A DNA stretch of 12,628 nucleotides from Lachnospiraceae bacterium (GTDB taxonomy: Bacteria; Bacillota; Clostridia; Lachnospirales; Lachnospiraceae), in assembly GCA_009774215.1 (NCBI GenBank), contig VSNH01000107.1:1-12628 (forward strand). The letters are read 5' to 3'. Positions 1 through 6,924 of the stretch are shown one piece after another; position 1 is the stretch's first letter; each line of letters begins with the position of its first letter. Made by a program: the position numbers and the translations under genes. The notes under the pieces are model-generated. The model was given only the letters and a program-made list of their open reading frames with translations. It was not told the DNA's origin and did no database searches.

Positions 1-2
1 AT

Positions 3-806
3 CGGGGGCTTTATCAGTTTGGCTGGGAACAGTGCGCGCCTTCCCACTCCTTCGGTCCGGCGGCGAGAAACCATTATCTGTTCCACTACTGTCTCTCCGG
101 CACCGGCACTCTGTTTGCCGATAATTCCCACGGCGAATCCGTGCACTACCAGATCAAGAGCGGGCAGGGGTTTATGCTCTTTCCTAATCAAGTATGCATG
201 TACATTGCAGATTATGATATCCCGTGGGAATATACATGGATTGAATTTGACGGGCTGCGCGCAAGGGAGACCGTGCAGCTTGCCGGGCTGACGCCGGACC
301 AGCCGGTCTACAGAGCGCGCTACAAAGACATTGCCGAGACGATGAAAAACGAAATGCTCTACATCGTAAACCACAAGGATGAATCTCCGTTTCACCTGAT
401 CGGGCATCTGTATCTCTTCATAGACAGTTTTGTCCGCGCCTCCACCTCCACGCAGGTAGGCAAGGGAAACACCCTCCGGGACTTCTATATTAAAGAAGCG
501 TTCTCCTTTATCGAACAGAACTTCCAAAACGACATTACCGTGGAAGATATCGCCGCCTCCTGCGGATTGAACCGAAGCTATTTCGGAAAAATCTTTCACG
601 AGAACACGGGGAAATCCCCACAGGCATTTTTGATCTCCTACCGCATGACCAAGGCGGCGGAACTGTTAAAACTGACCGAACTGTCCGTGGCCGATATCGG
701 GAACGCGGTAGGCTATCCGAACCAGCTCCACTTTTCCAGAGCCTTTAAAAATGTATATGGCACGTCACCGAGACAGTGGCGCAATGAAAACAAACCTGTC
801 ATTTAA
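3..806 (+). CDS. AraC-family transcriptional regulator, 5' partial
   Basis: Frame 3 is open from the left edge of the window to the TAA at 804-806, so the true start lies outside and 267 residues are visible. The GTG at 141 is an internal valine, not a start. The first ~110 visible residues resemble the cupin-like sensing domain of AraC sugar regulators (WEQCAPSHSFGP, FHYCLSGTGTLF, FMLFPNQ). Residues ~160-262 are the double helix-turn-helix DNA-binding domain, with ITVEDIAASCGLNRSYFGKIF as first HTH and VADIGNAVGYPNQLHFSRAF plus GTSPRQWR as second. Members of this family usually bind a small carbohydrate and activate nearby catabolic genes. The targets cannot be read from the sequence, but the sugar transporter and arabinosidase genes here are candidates. 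No terminator is visible after it; the next promoter starts 11 bp downstream. Confidence 0.93.
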   Translation, partial: RGLYQFGWEQCAPSHSFGPAARNHYLFHYCLSGTGTLFADNSHGESVHYQIKSGQGFMLFPNQVCMYIADYDIPWEYTWIEFDGLRARETVQLAGLTPDQPVYRARYKDIAETMKNEMLYIVNHKDESPFHLIGHLYLFIDSFVRASTSTQVGKGNTLRDFYIKEAFSFIEQNFQNDITVEDIAASCGLNRSYFGKIFHENTGKSPQAFLISYRMTKAAELLKLTELSVADIGNAVGYPNQLHFSRAFKNVYGTSPRQWRNENKPVI

Positions 807-816
807 AGAATAACCG

Positions 817-846
817 TTGACGTACTGTTTTATCATCAAGTATAAT
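817..846 (+). promoter_or_regulatory. Sigma-A promoter for the FIST-chemoreceptor operon
   Basis: A -35 box TTGACG (817-822) and a perfect -10 box TATAAT (841-846) are separated by 18 bp. Transcription should start near 853, giving a leader of about 78 nt before the FIST gene at 931. The match is close to consensus; start site and activity are inferred. Confidence 0.82.
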
Positions 847-875
847 TTTACCTATACATCATAAAGAAAATACAT

Positions 876-911
876 AGGGAACTGTTATGAATCATTCTTT
901 CATAGTTCCTA
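876..911 (+). promoter_or_regulatory. Leader hairpin next to the FIST ribosome site
   Basis: An interrupted stem: 887-891 pairs with 899-903 and 878-883 pairs with 904-909, with a three-base bulge and a 7-base loop. It ends just before the purine stretch containing the GAGGT ribosome site (919-923). No T-run follows, so it is not a terminator. It could modulate translation or protect the mRNA end; both are inference. Confidence 0.4.
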
Positions 912-930
912 AGGAAGCGAGGTCAACATT

Positions 931-1986
931 TTGAGACAATTTTTTGGTATGAGCCCAAGCGGCAATCTGGATGAAGCAGTCCGCGGTCTGAAAAGCCCGC
1001 AGTTGATTATGCTTATGTCCAACAATGAACAGTTTGAAGCCCATGTTAAAAAATTAGAATCCCTTTTCCCGGGCATCCCCAGCATCGGATGCATCGGCAT
1101 GAGCTACGACGTCCGTGTCGTTGAAAAGGGCGTAGGCGTCATCGCCTATTATGACGGCGTAAACGCCGTGGCAAACGTGCTGGAAGATGTATCCGTCATG
1201 CCCGTGAAATACATCGGACGGCTGCAGCAGGACATACGCGCAATTAAAAGTTCCGGCCGGGATACCGTATGCATTGATTTCTGTACCGGAAACGATGCCT
1301 GCGTACTGACGACCATTTACAGTGCCCTGCAGCGCAATAACATTTCTCTGGTAGGCGGAACCGGCGACGGCGGAAAGGTCTCGGCAAACGGCAGGGTTTA
1401 TGAAGATGCGGTGGTATACGCACTGATTAAAAACCCAAACGGCAAAGTAAAAGCATACAAGGAAAATATTTACCACCAGCTTGGAAATTACCGTTTTGTC
1501 GCATCCGGAACAGACAAGGCGAACTACCGGCTCGGACAGCTAAATGGGAAACCCGCCAAACAGGTATACCAGAACATTCTCCATGTGACGGAGGAGCAGA
1601 TTTCCACCCAGACCTTCAAGAATCCTTTCGGAAAAATCAACGGGAACGATACATGCATTATCTCCATCAAGGAGGTCAGCGGCAATTCTCTGACCTGTTT
1701 CCGCCAGGTAAACGACTCCGATGTGCTGATTCTTCTGGAATTGGGCGACTACAGACAGATTGTAAGGGACACCATTCAGACAATCAGAAATGATTTCCCG
1801 AGGATTTCGGCTGTTTTCTCCGTAAACTGCCTGTTTCGGTATCTGCTCTTCACCGACAACAATTACATGAAGGATTATCTGATGGACATGAGCACGCTCG
1901 GACACCATGCCGGTCTGGTCGGATACGGTGAGCACTACAACAACCGCTTTGTCAACCAATCCATGACCTGTGTGGTATTTGAGTAA
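931..1986 (+). CDS. FIST-domain signal sensor protein
   Basis: 351-residue cytosolic protein, with no signal peptide or membrane helix. FIST domains are predicted small-ligand sensors, proposed to bind amino acids, usually fused to or encoded beside signalling modules. The N-terminal FIST part spans about residues 25-190 (PSIGCIGMSYD, then LVGGTGDGG). The C-terminal FIST part spans ~195-350: NGKPAKQVYQ, then AVFSVNCLFRYLLF, and a final GLVGYGEHYNNRFVNQSMT matching the family's Gly-Tyr-Gly-Glu ending. The start is a TTG at 931, chosen because GAGGT (919-923) sits 7 bases ahead; the next in-frame ATG at 949 has no ribosome site. It lies 13 bp before a soluble chemoreceptor domain gene, so this looks like a sensor whose output domain is a separate polypeptide. 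The ligand is unknown. Confidence 0.92.
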   Translation: MRQFFGMSPSGNLDEAVRGLKSPQLIMLMSNNEQFEAHVKKLESLFPGIPSIGCIGMSYDVRVVEKGVGVIAYYDGVNAVANVLEDVSVMPVKYIGRLQQDIRAIKSSGRDTVCIDFCTGNDACVLTTIYSALQRNNISLVGGTGDGGKVSANGRVYEDAVVYALIKNPNGKVKAYKENIYHQLGNYRFVASGTDKANYRLGQLNGKPAKQVYQNILHVTEEQISTQTFKNPFGKINGNDTCIISIKEVSGNSLTCFRQVNDSDVLILLELGDYRQIVRDTIQTIRNDFPRISAVFSVNCLFRYLLFTDNNYMKDYLMDMSTLGHHAGLVGYGEHYNNRFVNQSMTCVVFE

Positions 1987-1999
1987 GGGAGGTGTGAAG

Positions 2000-2923
2000 A
2001 TGAAATTCAAAAAAAAATACCAGCGGGAGGAAAAAACCCTTGATCCGATCGTATATGTAGTGGAAAACCTGCAGGGCTACCGCAACGCCCTGATCCAAAG
2101 CGAGGTGGACTCCCTGCACGAATTGAGCATGGTCCGCCATTCCTTCGGCAGCGTGCTGCAGGACTCGGAAGATCTGAGAGGTTCCCTTCAGGACTTTGAA
2201 GAGACTTTTTCCAACATCAATACCGTTTCCGGACAGTTTGCCTCTGTAAAAGACAATATTTTCGAGTCAGTCAGTCAGGTACAGGGAGAAGTGGAGACGC
2301 TGAAAAGCAGTTCCCTTCAGGTCGCAAACCATTTTGAAGAAATGCAGAGTACCTTCGAGACATTCCAGCTTTCCTTAAATGAAATCCGCAAATGCATGGA
2401 AAGAATCGTATCTATCGCAGACCAGACAAACATTCTTTCCCTCAACGCTTCCATCGAGGCAGCCAGAGCAGGGGAACAGGGAAAAGGCTTTGCCACCGTA
2501 GCCGGTGAGATCAAGAGCTTGTCCGAAGAGATCAAAAATCTTGTGGCGATGGTGGACTCCAGCGTAGGCGAGGTGGAGAGCGGAACCGATCAGCTCCATG
2601 CCAGCATCCAGACCTCACATCAGGCACTGGAGGAAAGTCTCACAAAAGTGGATGAAACCTATGCCATGTTTGACAAGATCACGCAGGCAGCCGGCGGCGC
2701 GGAATCCGTGCAGATAGAAATCTCAGGGGTCATCGACGACTCCAAGAATAAGCTCCACACCCTGAGCAGTTTCTTTGAAAAGATGAAAACCCACTATGAT
2801 ACGGTTATGCGGCACATCAACCGCGTCAGTAACATGGGGACGACCAAAAGCGCGATGTATGAGGACATCGACAATATGATGGCGCAGATTCCCCCCATTA
2901 TTGACGACTATAATGCCGGTTAA
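2000..2923 (+). CDS. Soluble methyl-accepting chemotaxis-type signalling protein
   Basis: 307 residues starting at ATG 2000, with AGGGAGG (1986-1992) 7 bases ahead. The in-frame GTG at 1970 would overlap the FIST gene and lacks a ribosome site. The protein is mostly predicted coiled coil. Residues ~139-174 form the conserved hairpin tip of chemoreceptor signalling domains, SIADQTNILSLNASIEAARA followed by GEQGKGFATVAGEIKSL, which contacts CheA and CheW. There is no transmembrane segment, HAMP domain or recognisable ligand-binding domain, so it is cytosolic and needs a partner for sensing. The FIST protein encoded just upstream is the obvious candidate. It probably feeds a CheA kinase or a related output encoded elsewhere. 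No che genes are in the window. Methylation sites could not be assigned confidently. Confidence 0.92.
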   Translation: MKFKKKYQREEKTLDPIVYVVENLQGYRNALIQSEVDSLHELSMVRHSFGSVLQDSEDLRGSLQDFEETFSNINTVSGQFASVKDNIFESVSQVQGEVETLKSSSLQVANHFEEMQSTFETFQLSLNEIRKCMERIVSIADQTNILSLNASIEAARAGEQGKGFATVAGEIKSLSEEIKNLVAMVDSSVGEVESGTDQLHASIQTSHQALEESLTKVDETYAMFDKITQAAGGAESVQIEISGVIDDSKNKLHTLSSFFEKMKTHYDTVMRHINRVSNMGTTKSAMYEDIDNMMAQIPPIIDDYNAG

Positions 2924-2949
2924 CCTGCACTTAAACTGAAGAAAAGAAT

Positions 2950-2978
2950 AAGAACTCTCCCATTGCGGGGGAGTTCTT
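2950..2978. terminator. Bidirectional rho-independent terminator
   Basis: A 12-bp stem (2950-2961 with 2967-2978, one G-T wobble) has the 5-base loop ATTGC. On the + strand it is followed by TATTTTTT; on the - strand by a T-rich stretch (ATTCTTTTCTTC). It sits between convergent genes. Its right arm shares one base with the stop codon of the minus-strand c-di-GMP gene, so it should end both transcripts. Confidence 0.88.
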
Positions 2979-4948
2979 TATTTTTTCCCTTTCGTCCCCA
3001 AAAAGGTCGGATCGTTCTGAAATGCCTGAAACTTCCGTGCAATCTCCGCCTCGGGCAGAACACAGTGATAAATCTCCAGTCCCGCCACCTTGCCGTGGAA
3101 AGATTTCTGGTACTCGTCCCCGCCTATGACAACCCGTTCCGGCACTTTCAGATTCGGCGCAAGGTTCTTGCTGCCGATCAGCATCCCGTTAAAATACAGT
3201 CTGACAAGCCCCGTAATCACGTCACAGGAAACGCACAAATACGACCATTCCCCCGGTACCGCGTGTCTGCCGAAAATATCGAACCACTCGTTCACTTCCC
3301 TGTCATCCTTCATGCGGAACACACAGCTGCAGATCGCGTCCGACGGCACCAGACTTATGAAACCGTCCATATAAGTGACATAAAATACACTCGTCCATGC
3401 CTGCATTTCCGCCGTGTTGACCCACAGACAAATCGTATAGCTCTCACTGTACATAACAGATTTCGGTAAAACAACAACATTTTCCCCTACTTTTCCCCCA
3501 GGGAAGGAAATCGCCTTCTGATCCGCCACCACACCGGCATCGTAGGTAATGCCCTCTCCCACCATCTGTCCTTCGTTCTTTCCGTCCGCATCCCTAAGAT
3601 GATGGTCAAAAGAATAAACCGTGGGAATCCGGTTGCTGACAAAGAAATAGCGGTCGTGATACATCTCGAAAAATCGTTCCGGCAGCTGCGGCTCCCCGTA
3701 AAAGTCACCCACACCCAGCTGCGCGCCGTAATTGGCTAACGCGCCCGCCTGCACTGTGTTTTCAATTCCCTGTGCCACAATCATAAACTGCAGATCTCTT
3801 CCGAGACCTATGAGATTACGAAACAGAAGAAGCGGTCGTCTGTCATTTCCTTTATCCGACTTGAGAAGTCTGGGGTCAAGTTTCAAAATGCTTGCCGGAA
3901 CCTGCTGCAGTACCTTGAAGGATGAGGCGGAGCCAAAATTGTCAATAGCGATCTCAAAGCCCATCTCAGACAGGACTTCCACCGCGCATACAATCTTCTC
4001 TCCCCGCCCGAGAAAACTCTCCTCTTCGATGCAGAGCTTGATCTCCTCCGGCTTAACCTGATAGGTTTCCAGACATTTCCTGATATGCTCCACCCCGTCC
4101 GCCTGCAGAATCGTTCTGGCGGAAATGCGGGCATAAATCTGCAATTCCCTAAAGACAGTATCCTGCCATCTCTGTTTCCAGCGGCAGATCTGTTCAAACA
4201 TCATCTTATCCAGCCGGGTAATCACACCGTACTGTTCCAACAAAGGGATAAAGGTTTCCTCCTCCAGAATCCCTTTTTCCGGAAAATGCCAGTACAGCGC
4301 TGCCTTTGCCGCATAGACGTCAGAGTTCTGCAGATAGATCATGGGCTGGAAACGCAGTTCAAACTCTTCCTCACGAAATGCGGTGAGCGCCCTGTCCTTC
4401 ATCACTTTTTGTTCCGCGAGCTGTTGCCGTATGACCTCGTAGTTTACATAACTACCCTTTCCGGCCTTTTTGACAAAGTACATCGCTTCGTCACCCTGAT
4501 CCAGAATCACCGACAGATTTTCGGAACCGCTGCACCCGGCAACAAAACCGATGCTGAAAGAAAGCACCTCCCGCAGAGATTCGTCAAATTCTTCCTTCAG
4601 CCTGTGCTGCAGCAATGCGAACTGCTCTTTCGGTTCCTCCGCCAACACGCCGGCATCACAGATCACCACAAACTCGTCGCCGCCCAGACGCACCACGAGC
4701 TGTCCGGGAAACACGTCCTGTAAAAGCTCGCTCACAAATACTAAAAGCTCATCGCCCTTCGCGTGGCCGTACACGTCGTTGACCAGCTTGAAATTATCGA
4801 CATCCATATAGAGGCAATGAACCCGCGCGCCCTCTGGCAGTGCATCCCATATCTCATGGAGCCCTCTCCTGTTCATCATTCCCGTCAGATAGTCTGTATT
4901 TTTTTCACCTCTCGCCCGTTCAATCAAGTCGCCGAATAAGCTTTTCAT
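2978..4948 (-). CDS. GGDEF / degenerate EAL / LamG-like c-di-GMP signalling protein
   Basis: 656 residues from ATG at 4948, preceded by a GAGGGGG ribosome site; an upstream GTG at 4969 has none. Residues ~15-170 are a GGDEF domain with intact RLGGDEF (active site at 89-93) and the metal Asp in YMDVDNFK, so diguanylate cyclase activity is plausible. The inhibitory RxxD site is missing (FPGQ in its place). Residues ~185-430 are EAL-like but eroded: the EAL motif reads KAA (215-217), the DDFG motif is DNFG (336-339) and AEGVE is AQGIE (392-396), so c-di-GMP hydrolysis is unlikely. Residues ~465-640 resemble a LamG/concanavalin-type jelly roll (ESYTICLWV; VPGEWSYLCV; GLVRLYFNGMLIGS). No signal peptide or membrane helix is present, so the lectin-like fold faces the cytosol. 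It lies about 100 bp after the sugar permease gene on the same strand. Confidence 0.93.
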   Translation of the reverse strand: MKSLFGDLIERARGEKNTDYLTGMMNRRGLHEIWDALPEGARVHCLYMDVDNFKLVNDVYGHAKGDELLVFVSELLQDVFPGQLVVRLGGDEFVVICDAGVLAEEPKEQFALLQHRLKEEFDESLREVLSFSIGFVAGCSGSENLSVILDQGDEAMYFVKKAGKGSYVNYEVIRQQLAEQKVMKDRALTAFREEEFELRFQPMIYLQNSDVYAAKAALYWHFPEKGILEEETFIPLLEQYGVITRLDKMMFEQICRWKQRWQDTVFRELQIYARISARTILQADGVEHIRKCLETYQVKPEEIKLCIEEESFLGRGEKIVCAVEVLSEMGFEIAIDNFGSASSFKVLQQVPASILKLDPRLLKSDKGNDRRPLLLFRNLIGLGRDLQFMIVAQGIENTVQAGALANYGAQLGVGDFYGEPQLPERFFEMYHDRYFFVSNRIPTVYSFDHHLRDADGKNEGQMVGEGITYDAGVVADQKAISFPGGKVGENVVVLPKSVMYSESYTICLWVNTAEMQAWTSVFYVTYMDGFISLVPSDAICSCVFRMKDDREVNEWFDIFGRHAVPGEWSYLCVSCDVITGLVRLYFNGMLIGSKNLAPNLKVPERVVIGGDEYQKSFHGKVAGLEIYHCVLPEAEIARKFQAFQNDPTFLGTKGKK

Positions 4949-4975
4949 ATGATTTCCCCCTCGCACCACATAAGA

Positions 4976-5014
4976 GGCTGCTGCTATAGCCGGTAAACCG
5001 GCATCGCAGCAGCC
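4976..5014 (-). other. Intergenic hairpin between permease and c-di-GMP gene
   Basis: A perfect 9-bp stem (4976-4984 with 5006-5014) encloses a second stem GCCGG/CCGGC (4989-4993 with 4998-5002). On the - strand it follows the MalG-type stop codon by 35 bases. The tail after the stem is only TCTTATG, a poor U-tract, so it may be a weak terminator, a 3' stabilising element or an attenuator before the c-di-GMP gene. Confidence 0.5.
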
Positions 5015-5049
5015 CCTGGCAATGGAGTGTATGCCCGAAAGTAAAGTTC

Positions 5050-5937
5050 CTATCCCTTGACCGCTCCGGCCGTCATACCCTCGATAAAGTACCTCTGGAA
5101 GCAGAGGAAGATGATGAATACCGGCAGGATGCCAAACATGGATCCCGCAATCAGCACATCGTAGTTATTTCCGTAGGGTGTAAGCAGGGTGTTCAAACCA
5201 ATCGGAAGCGTAAACTTCTCTGCGCTTCTGTATACAAGCATCGGCCAGAGCACGTTATTCCATGAACCCATGGCACACAGAATCGCCATAGCCGCAAATG
5301 CAGGTTTTGTGATCGGCATCATGATCTTAAAACAAATACCATACTCGGTAGCGCCGTCGATACGGCCCGCATCCAGCAGGTCTTTCGGCAGTCCCGACAT
5401 ATACTGTCGGAAAAAGAAGATCGTTGACGCGCCGCAGATACCCGGCAGCATCACGCCCCAGATAGTGTCAACCAGTTTCAGGTTGATCATCTCCTTGTAG
5501 AGCGGGAGAATCAGAATCTCGAAAGGAACCATCATGGTTGCAATCACGAGGAAGAACAGGAAGTTCTTCAATTTATAGTTGTACATCGTCAGACCGTAAG
5601 CCACAATATAGCAGACAAGCAGTGTCAGGAATACCGTGACAAGCATCAGTATCAGACTGTTCTTGTACCACATAAAATACTTGTGACCGTCCACGTTATT
5701 GCCAAACAGGTAAGTGTAGTTATTAAGTGTCATGGTGCTGAAATCCAGGTTGATACTTAAGCCCCGGCGGATCAGCTCCGTGCCGGGCCGGAAGGATGCA
5801 ATCAATCCGGCAAACAGCGGATACACAATCAGGAAAGAAAGCACCGCAAACAACGCCGTAGAAAACACGGTTAAAATATTTCTCTTAGCTTTCATTCCCC
5901 CGGTTTCTTTGCCTTTTACAGAGGTTGTTTCTGCCAT
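5050..5937 (-). CDS. Carbohydrate ABC transporter permease, MalG type
   Basis: 295-residue inner-membrane permease with about six predicted hydrophobic helices; the first is around residues 20-47. The cytoplasmic loop that docks to the ATPase is at ~189-211 (DAGRIDGATEYGICFKIMMP), matching the EAA loop consensus with DAG in place of EAA. The C-terminal region (YFIEGMTAGAVKG) is typical of the MalG side of CUT1 sugar importers. The start ATG at 5937 has GGAGG 9 bases ahead, located inside the end of the MalF-type gene; only one base separates the two genes, so they are translationally close. No ATPase gene is in the operon. CUT1 systems in Gram-positive bacteria commonly borrow a shared MsmX-like ATPase, which is the likely arrangement here. 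Confidence 0.96.
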   Translation of the reverse strand: MAETTSVKGKETGGMKAKRNILTVFSTALFAVLSFLIVYPLFAGLIASFRPGTELIRRGLSINLDFSTMTLNNYTYLFGNNVDGHKYFMWYKNSLILMLVTVFLTLLVCYIVAYGLTMYNYKLKNFLFFLVIATMMVPFEILILPLYKEMINLKLVDTIWGVMLPGICGASTIFFFRQYMSGLPKDLLDAGRIDGATEYGICFKIMMPITKPAFAAMAILCAMGSWNNVLWPMLVYRSAEKFTLPIGLNTLLTPYGNNYDVLIAGSMFGILPVFIIFLCFQRYFIEGMTAGAVKG

Positions 5938-5938
5938 A

Positions 5939-6838
5939 TCAGTCTTCCTCCTTCCCTAATGTGCCATTTACAACAAGCTGTACGATATTAATTGCCAGTG
6001 CAATCACAAGCAGGACAATACCTACCGCGCTGCCATATCCGAGCTGATTCTTCGTGATACCGCGCTTGTACAAGTATCCAACGATGGTCAGGCCGATGTT
6101 GTTCGGTGAATCGGGACCCGCCCACAACATGTAGGATTCCATGAACATTGCCAGACCCGCATACACGCTGATCGTCAACACATAAACGGTGGTCGGTTTC
6201 AAAAGAGGAATGGTAACATACCGGAATTTCTGCCATGCGGTCGCGCCGTCAATATCGGCAGCCTCATACATGGCGGTATCAATCGCCTTCAATCCGGAAA
6301 TAAAGTAGAGCATATTTACGCCGGTCCATCTCCAGCATGCCACAAGCAGAAGGGCGCCGAGACCGGTTGCTTTCATTTTGAGCCATTTAAAAGTGCCAAG
6401 TCCGAGAGCCGTCGTGATCACGTTCATCTGACCAGTCGGATACTCGGAAAACATCAGTCGAAACAGGGTACCGGAGATAACTACGGAAGTAAGAGCCGGT
6501 ACATACAGGCAGGCTTTCCAGAAGCCCTTCGCCTTCACCAGTCTGGAATCCATCAGCACCGCAAAGAACATCGGGAACGGAATCAGCAGAACCAGCGTCA
6601 AAACCATATACTGAAAACTGTTTAAAATTGCCGTATGGAATGTTTTATCTTTTAAGAGTTTTTGGAAATTACTGACTCCCACCCATTCCGTACCGGTAGG
6701 CTTGATATCCTGAAAACTCATGGTAATCGTACTGCATAAAGGATAAATCCAGAACAACAGAAAGCTGATAATAAACGGAAGGACGAACACATAGGGCGCC
6801 GCCTTCTGTGAATAGAAAAATTTTTTAAATTTATTCAT
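5939..6838 (-). CDS. Carbohydrate ABC transporter permease, MalF type
   Basis: 299 residues from ATG at 6838, with GGGAG 9 bases ahead; the in-frame GTG at 6844 sits too close to the same site. It is an integral membrane protein with about six helices, the first at ~15-38 (YVFVLPFIISFLLFWIYP), as in LacF/UgpA-like CUT1 permeases. The EAA loop is intact at ~191-214 (YEAADIDGATAWQKFRYVTI then PLLKP), the ATPase docking site. It pairs with the MalG-type protein encoded one base downstream to form the channel, and takes substrate from the binding lipoprotein encoded upstream. An 86-base gap with a strong hairpin separates it from the binding-protein gene. The substrate is probably an oligosaccharide. 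Nearby arabinosidases suggest an arabinose-containing sugar, but sequence alone does not prove it. Confidence 0.96.
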   Translation of the reverse strand: MNKFKKFFYSQKAAPYVFVLPFIISFLLFWIYPLCSTITMSFQDIKPTGTEWVGVSNFQKLLKDKTFHTAILNSFQYMVLTLVLLIPFPMFFAVLMDSRLVKAKGFWKACLYVPALTSVVISGTLFRLMFSEYPTGQMNVITTALGLGTFKWLKMKATGLGALLLVACWRWTGVNMLYFISGLKAIDTAMYEAADIDGATAWQKFRYVTIPLLKPTTVYVLTISVYAGLAMFMESYMLWAGPDSPNNIGLTIVGYLYKRGITKNQLGYGSAVGIVLLVIALAINIVQLVVNGTLGKEED

Positions 6839-6886
6839 ACGCACACACTCCCAATCTTTGTTTACTATACACCCATCTTACAACAA

Positions 6887-6914
6887 AGAGGGGATTGTCT
6901 AAACAATCCCCTCT
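6887..6914 (-). terminator. Hairpin between binding-protein and permease genes
   Basis: A perfect 12-bp stem (6887-6898 with 6903-6914) has a 4-base loop and lies 10 bases past the binding-protein stop. The following minus-strand tail is TTGTTGTA, only partly U-rich. This fits a leaky terminator or 3' stabiliser that keeps binding protein in excess over permeases, a known arrangement in sugar ABC operons. Confidence 0.75.
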
Positions 6915-6924
6915 ATTTAATTTA

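Noticed and set aside
141..806. Starting the AraC gene at the GTG at 141
   Set aside because: The same frame continues upstream to the window edge with clear AraC sensing-domain sequence, so the GTG is internal.
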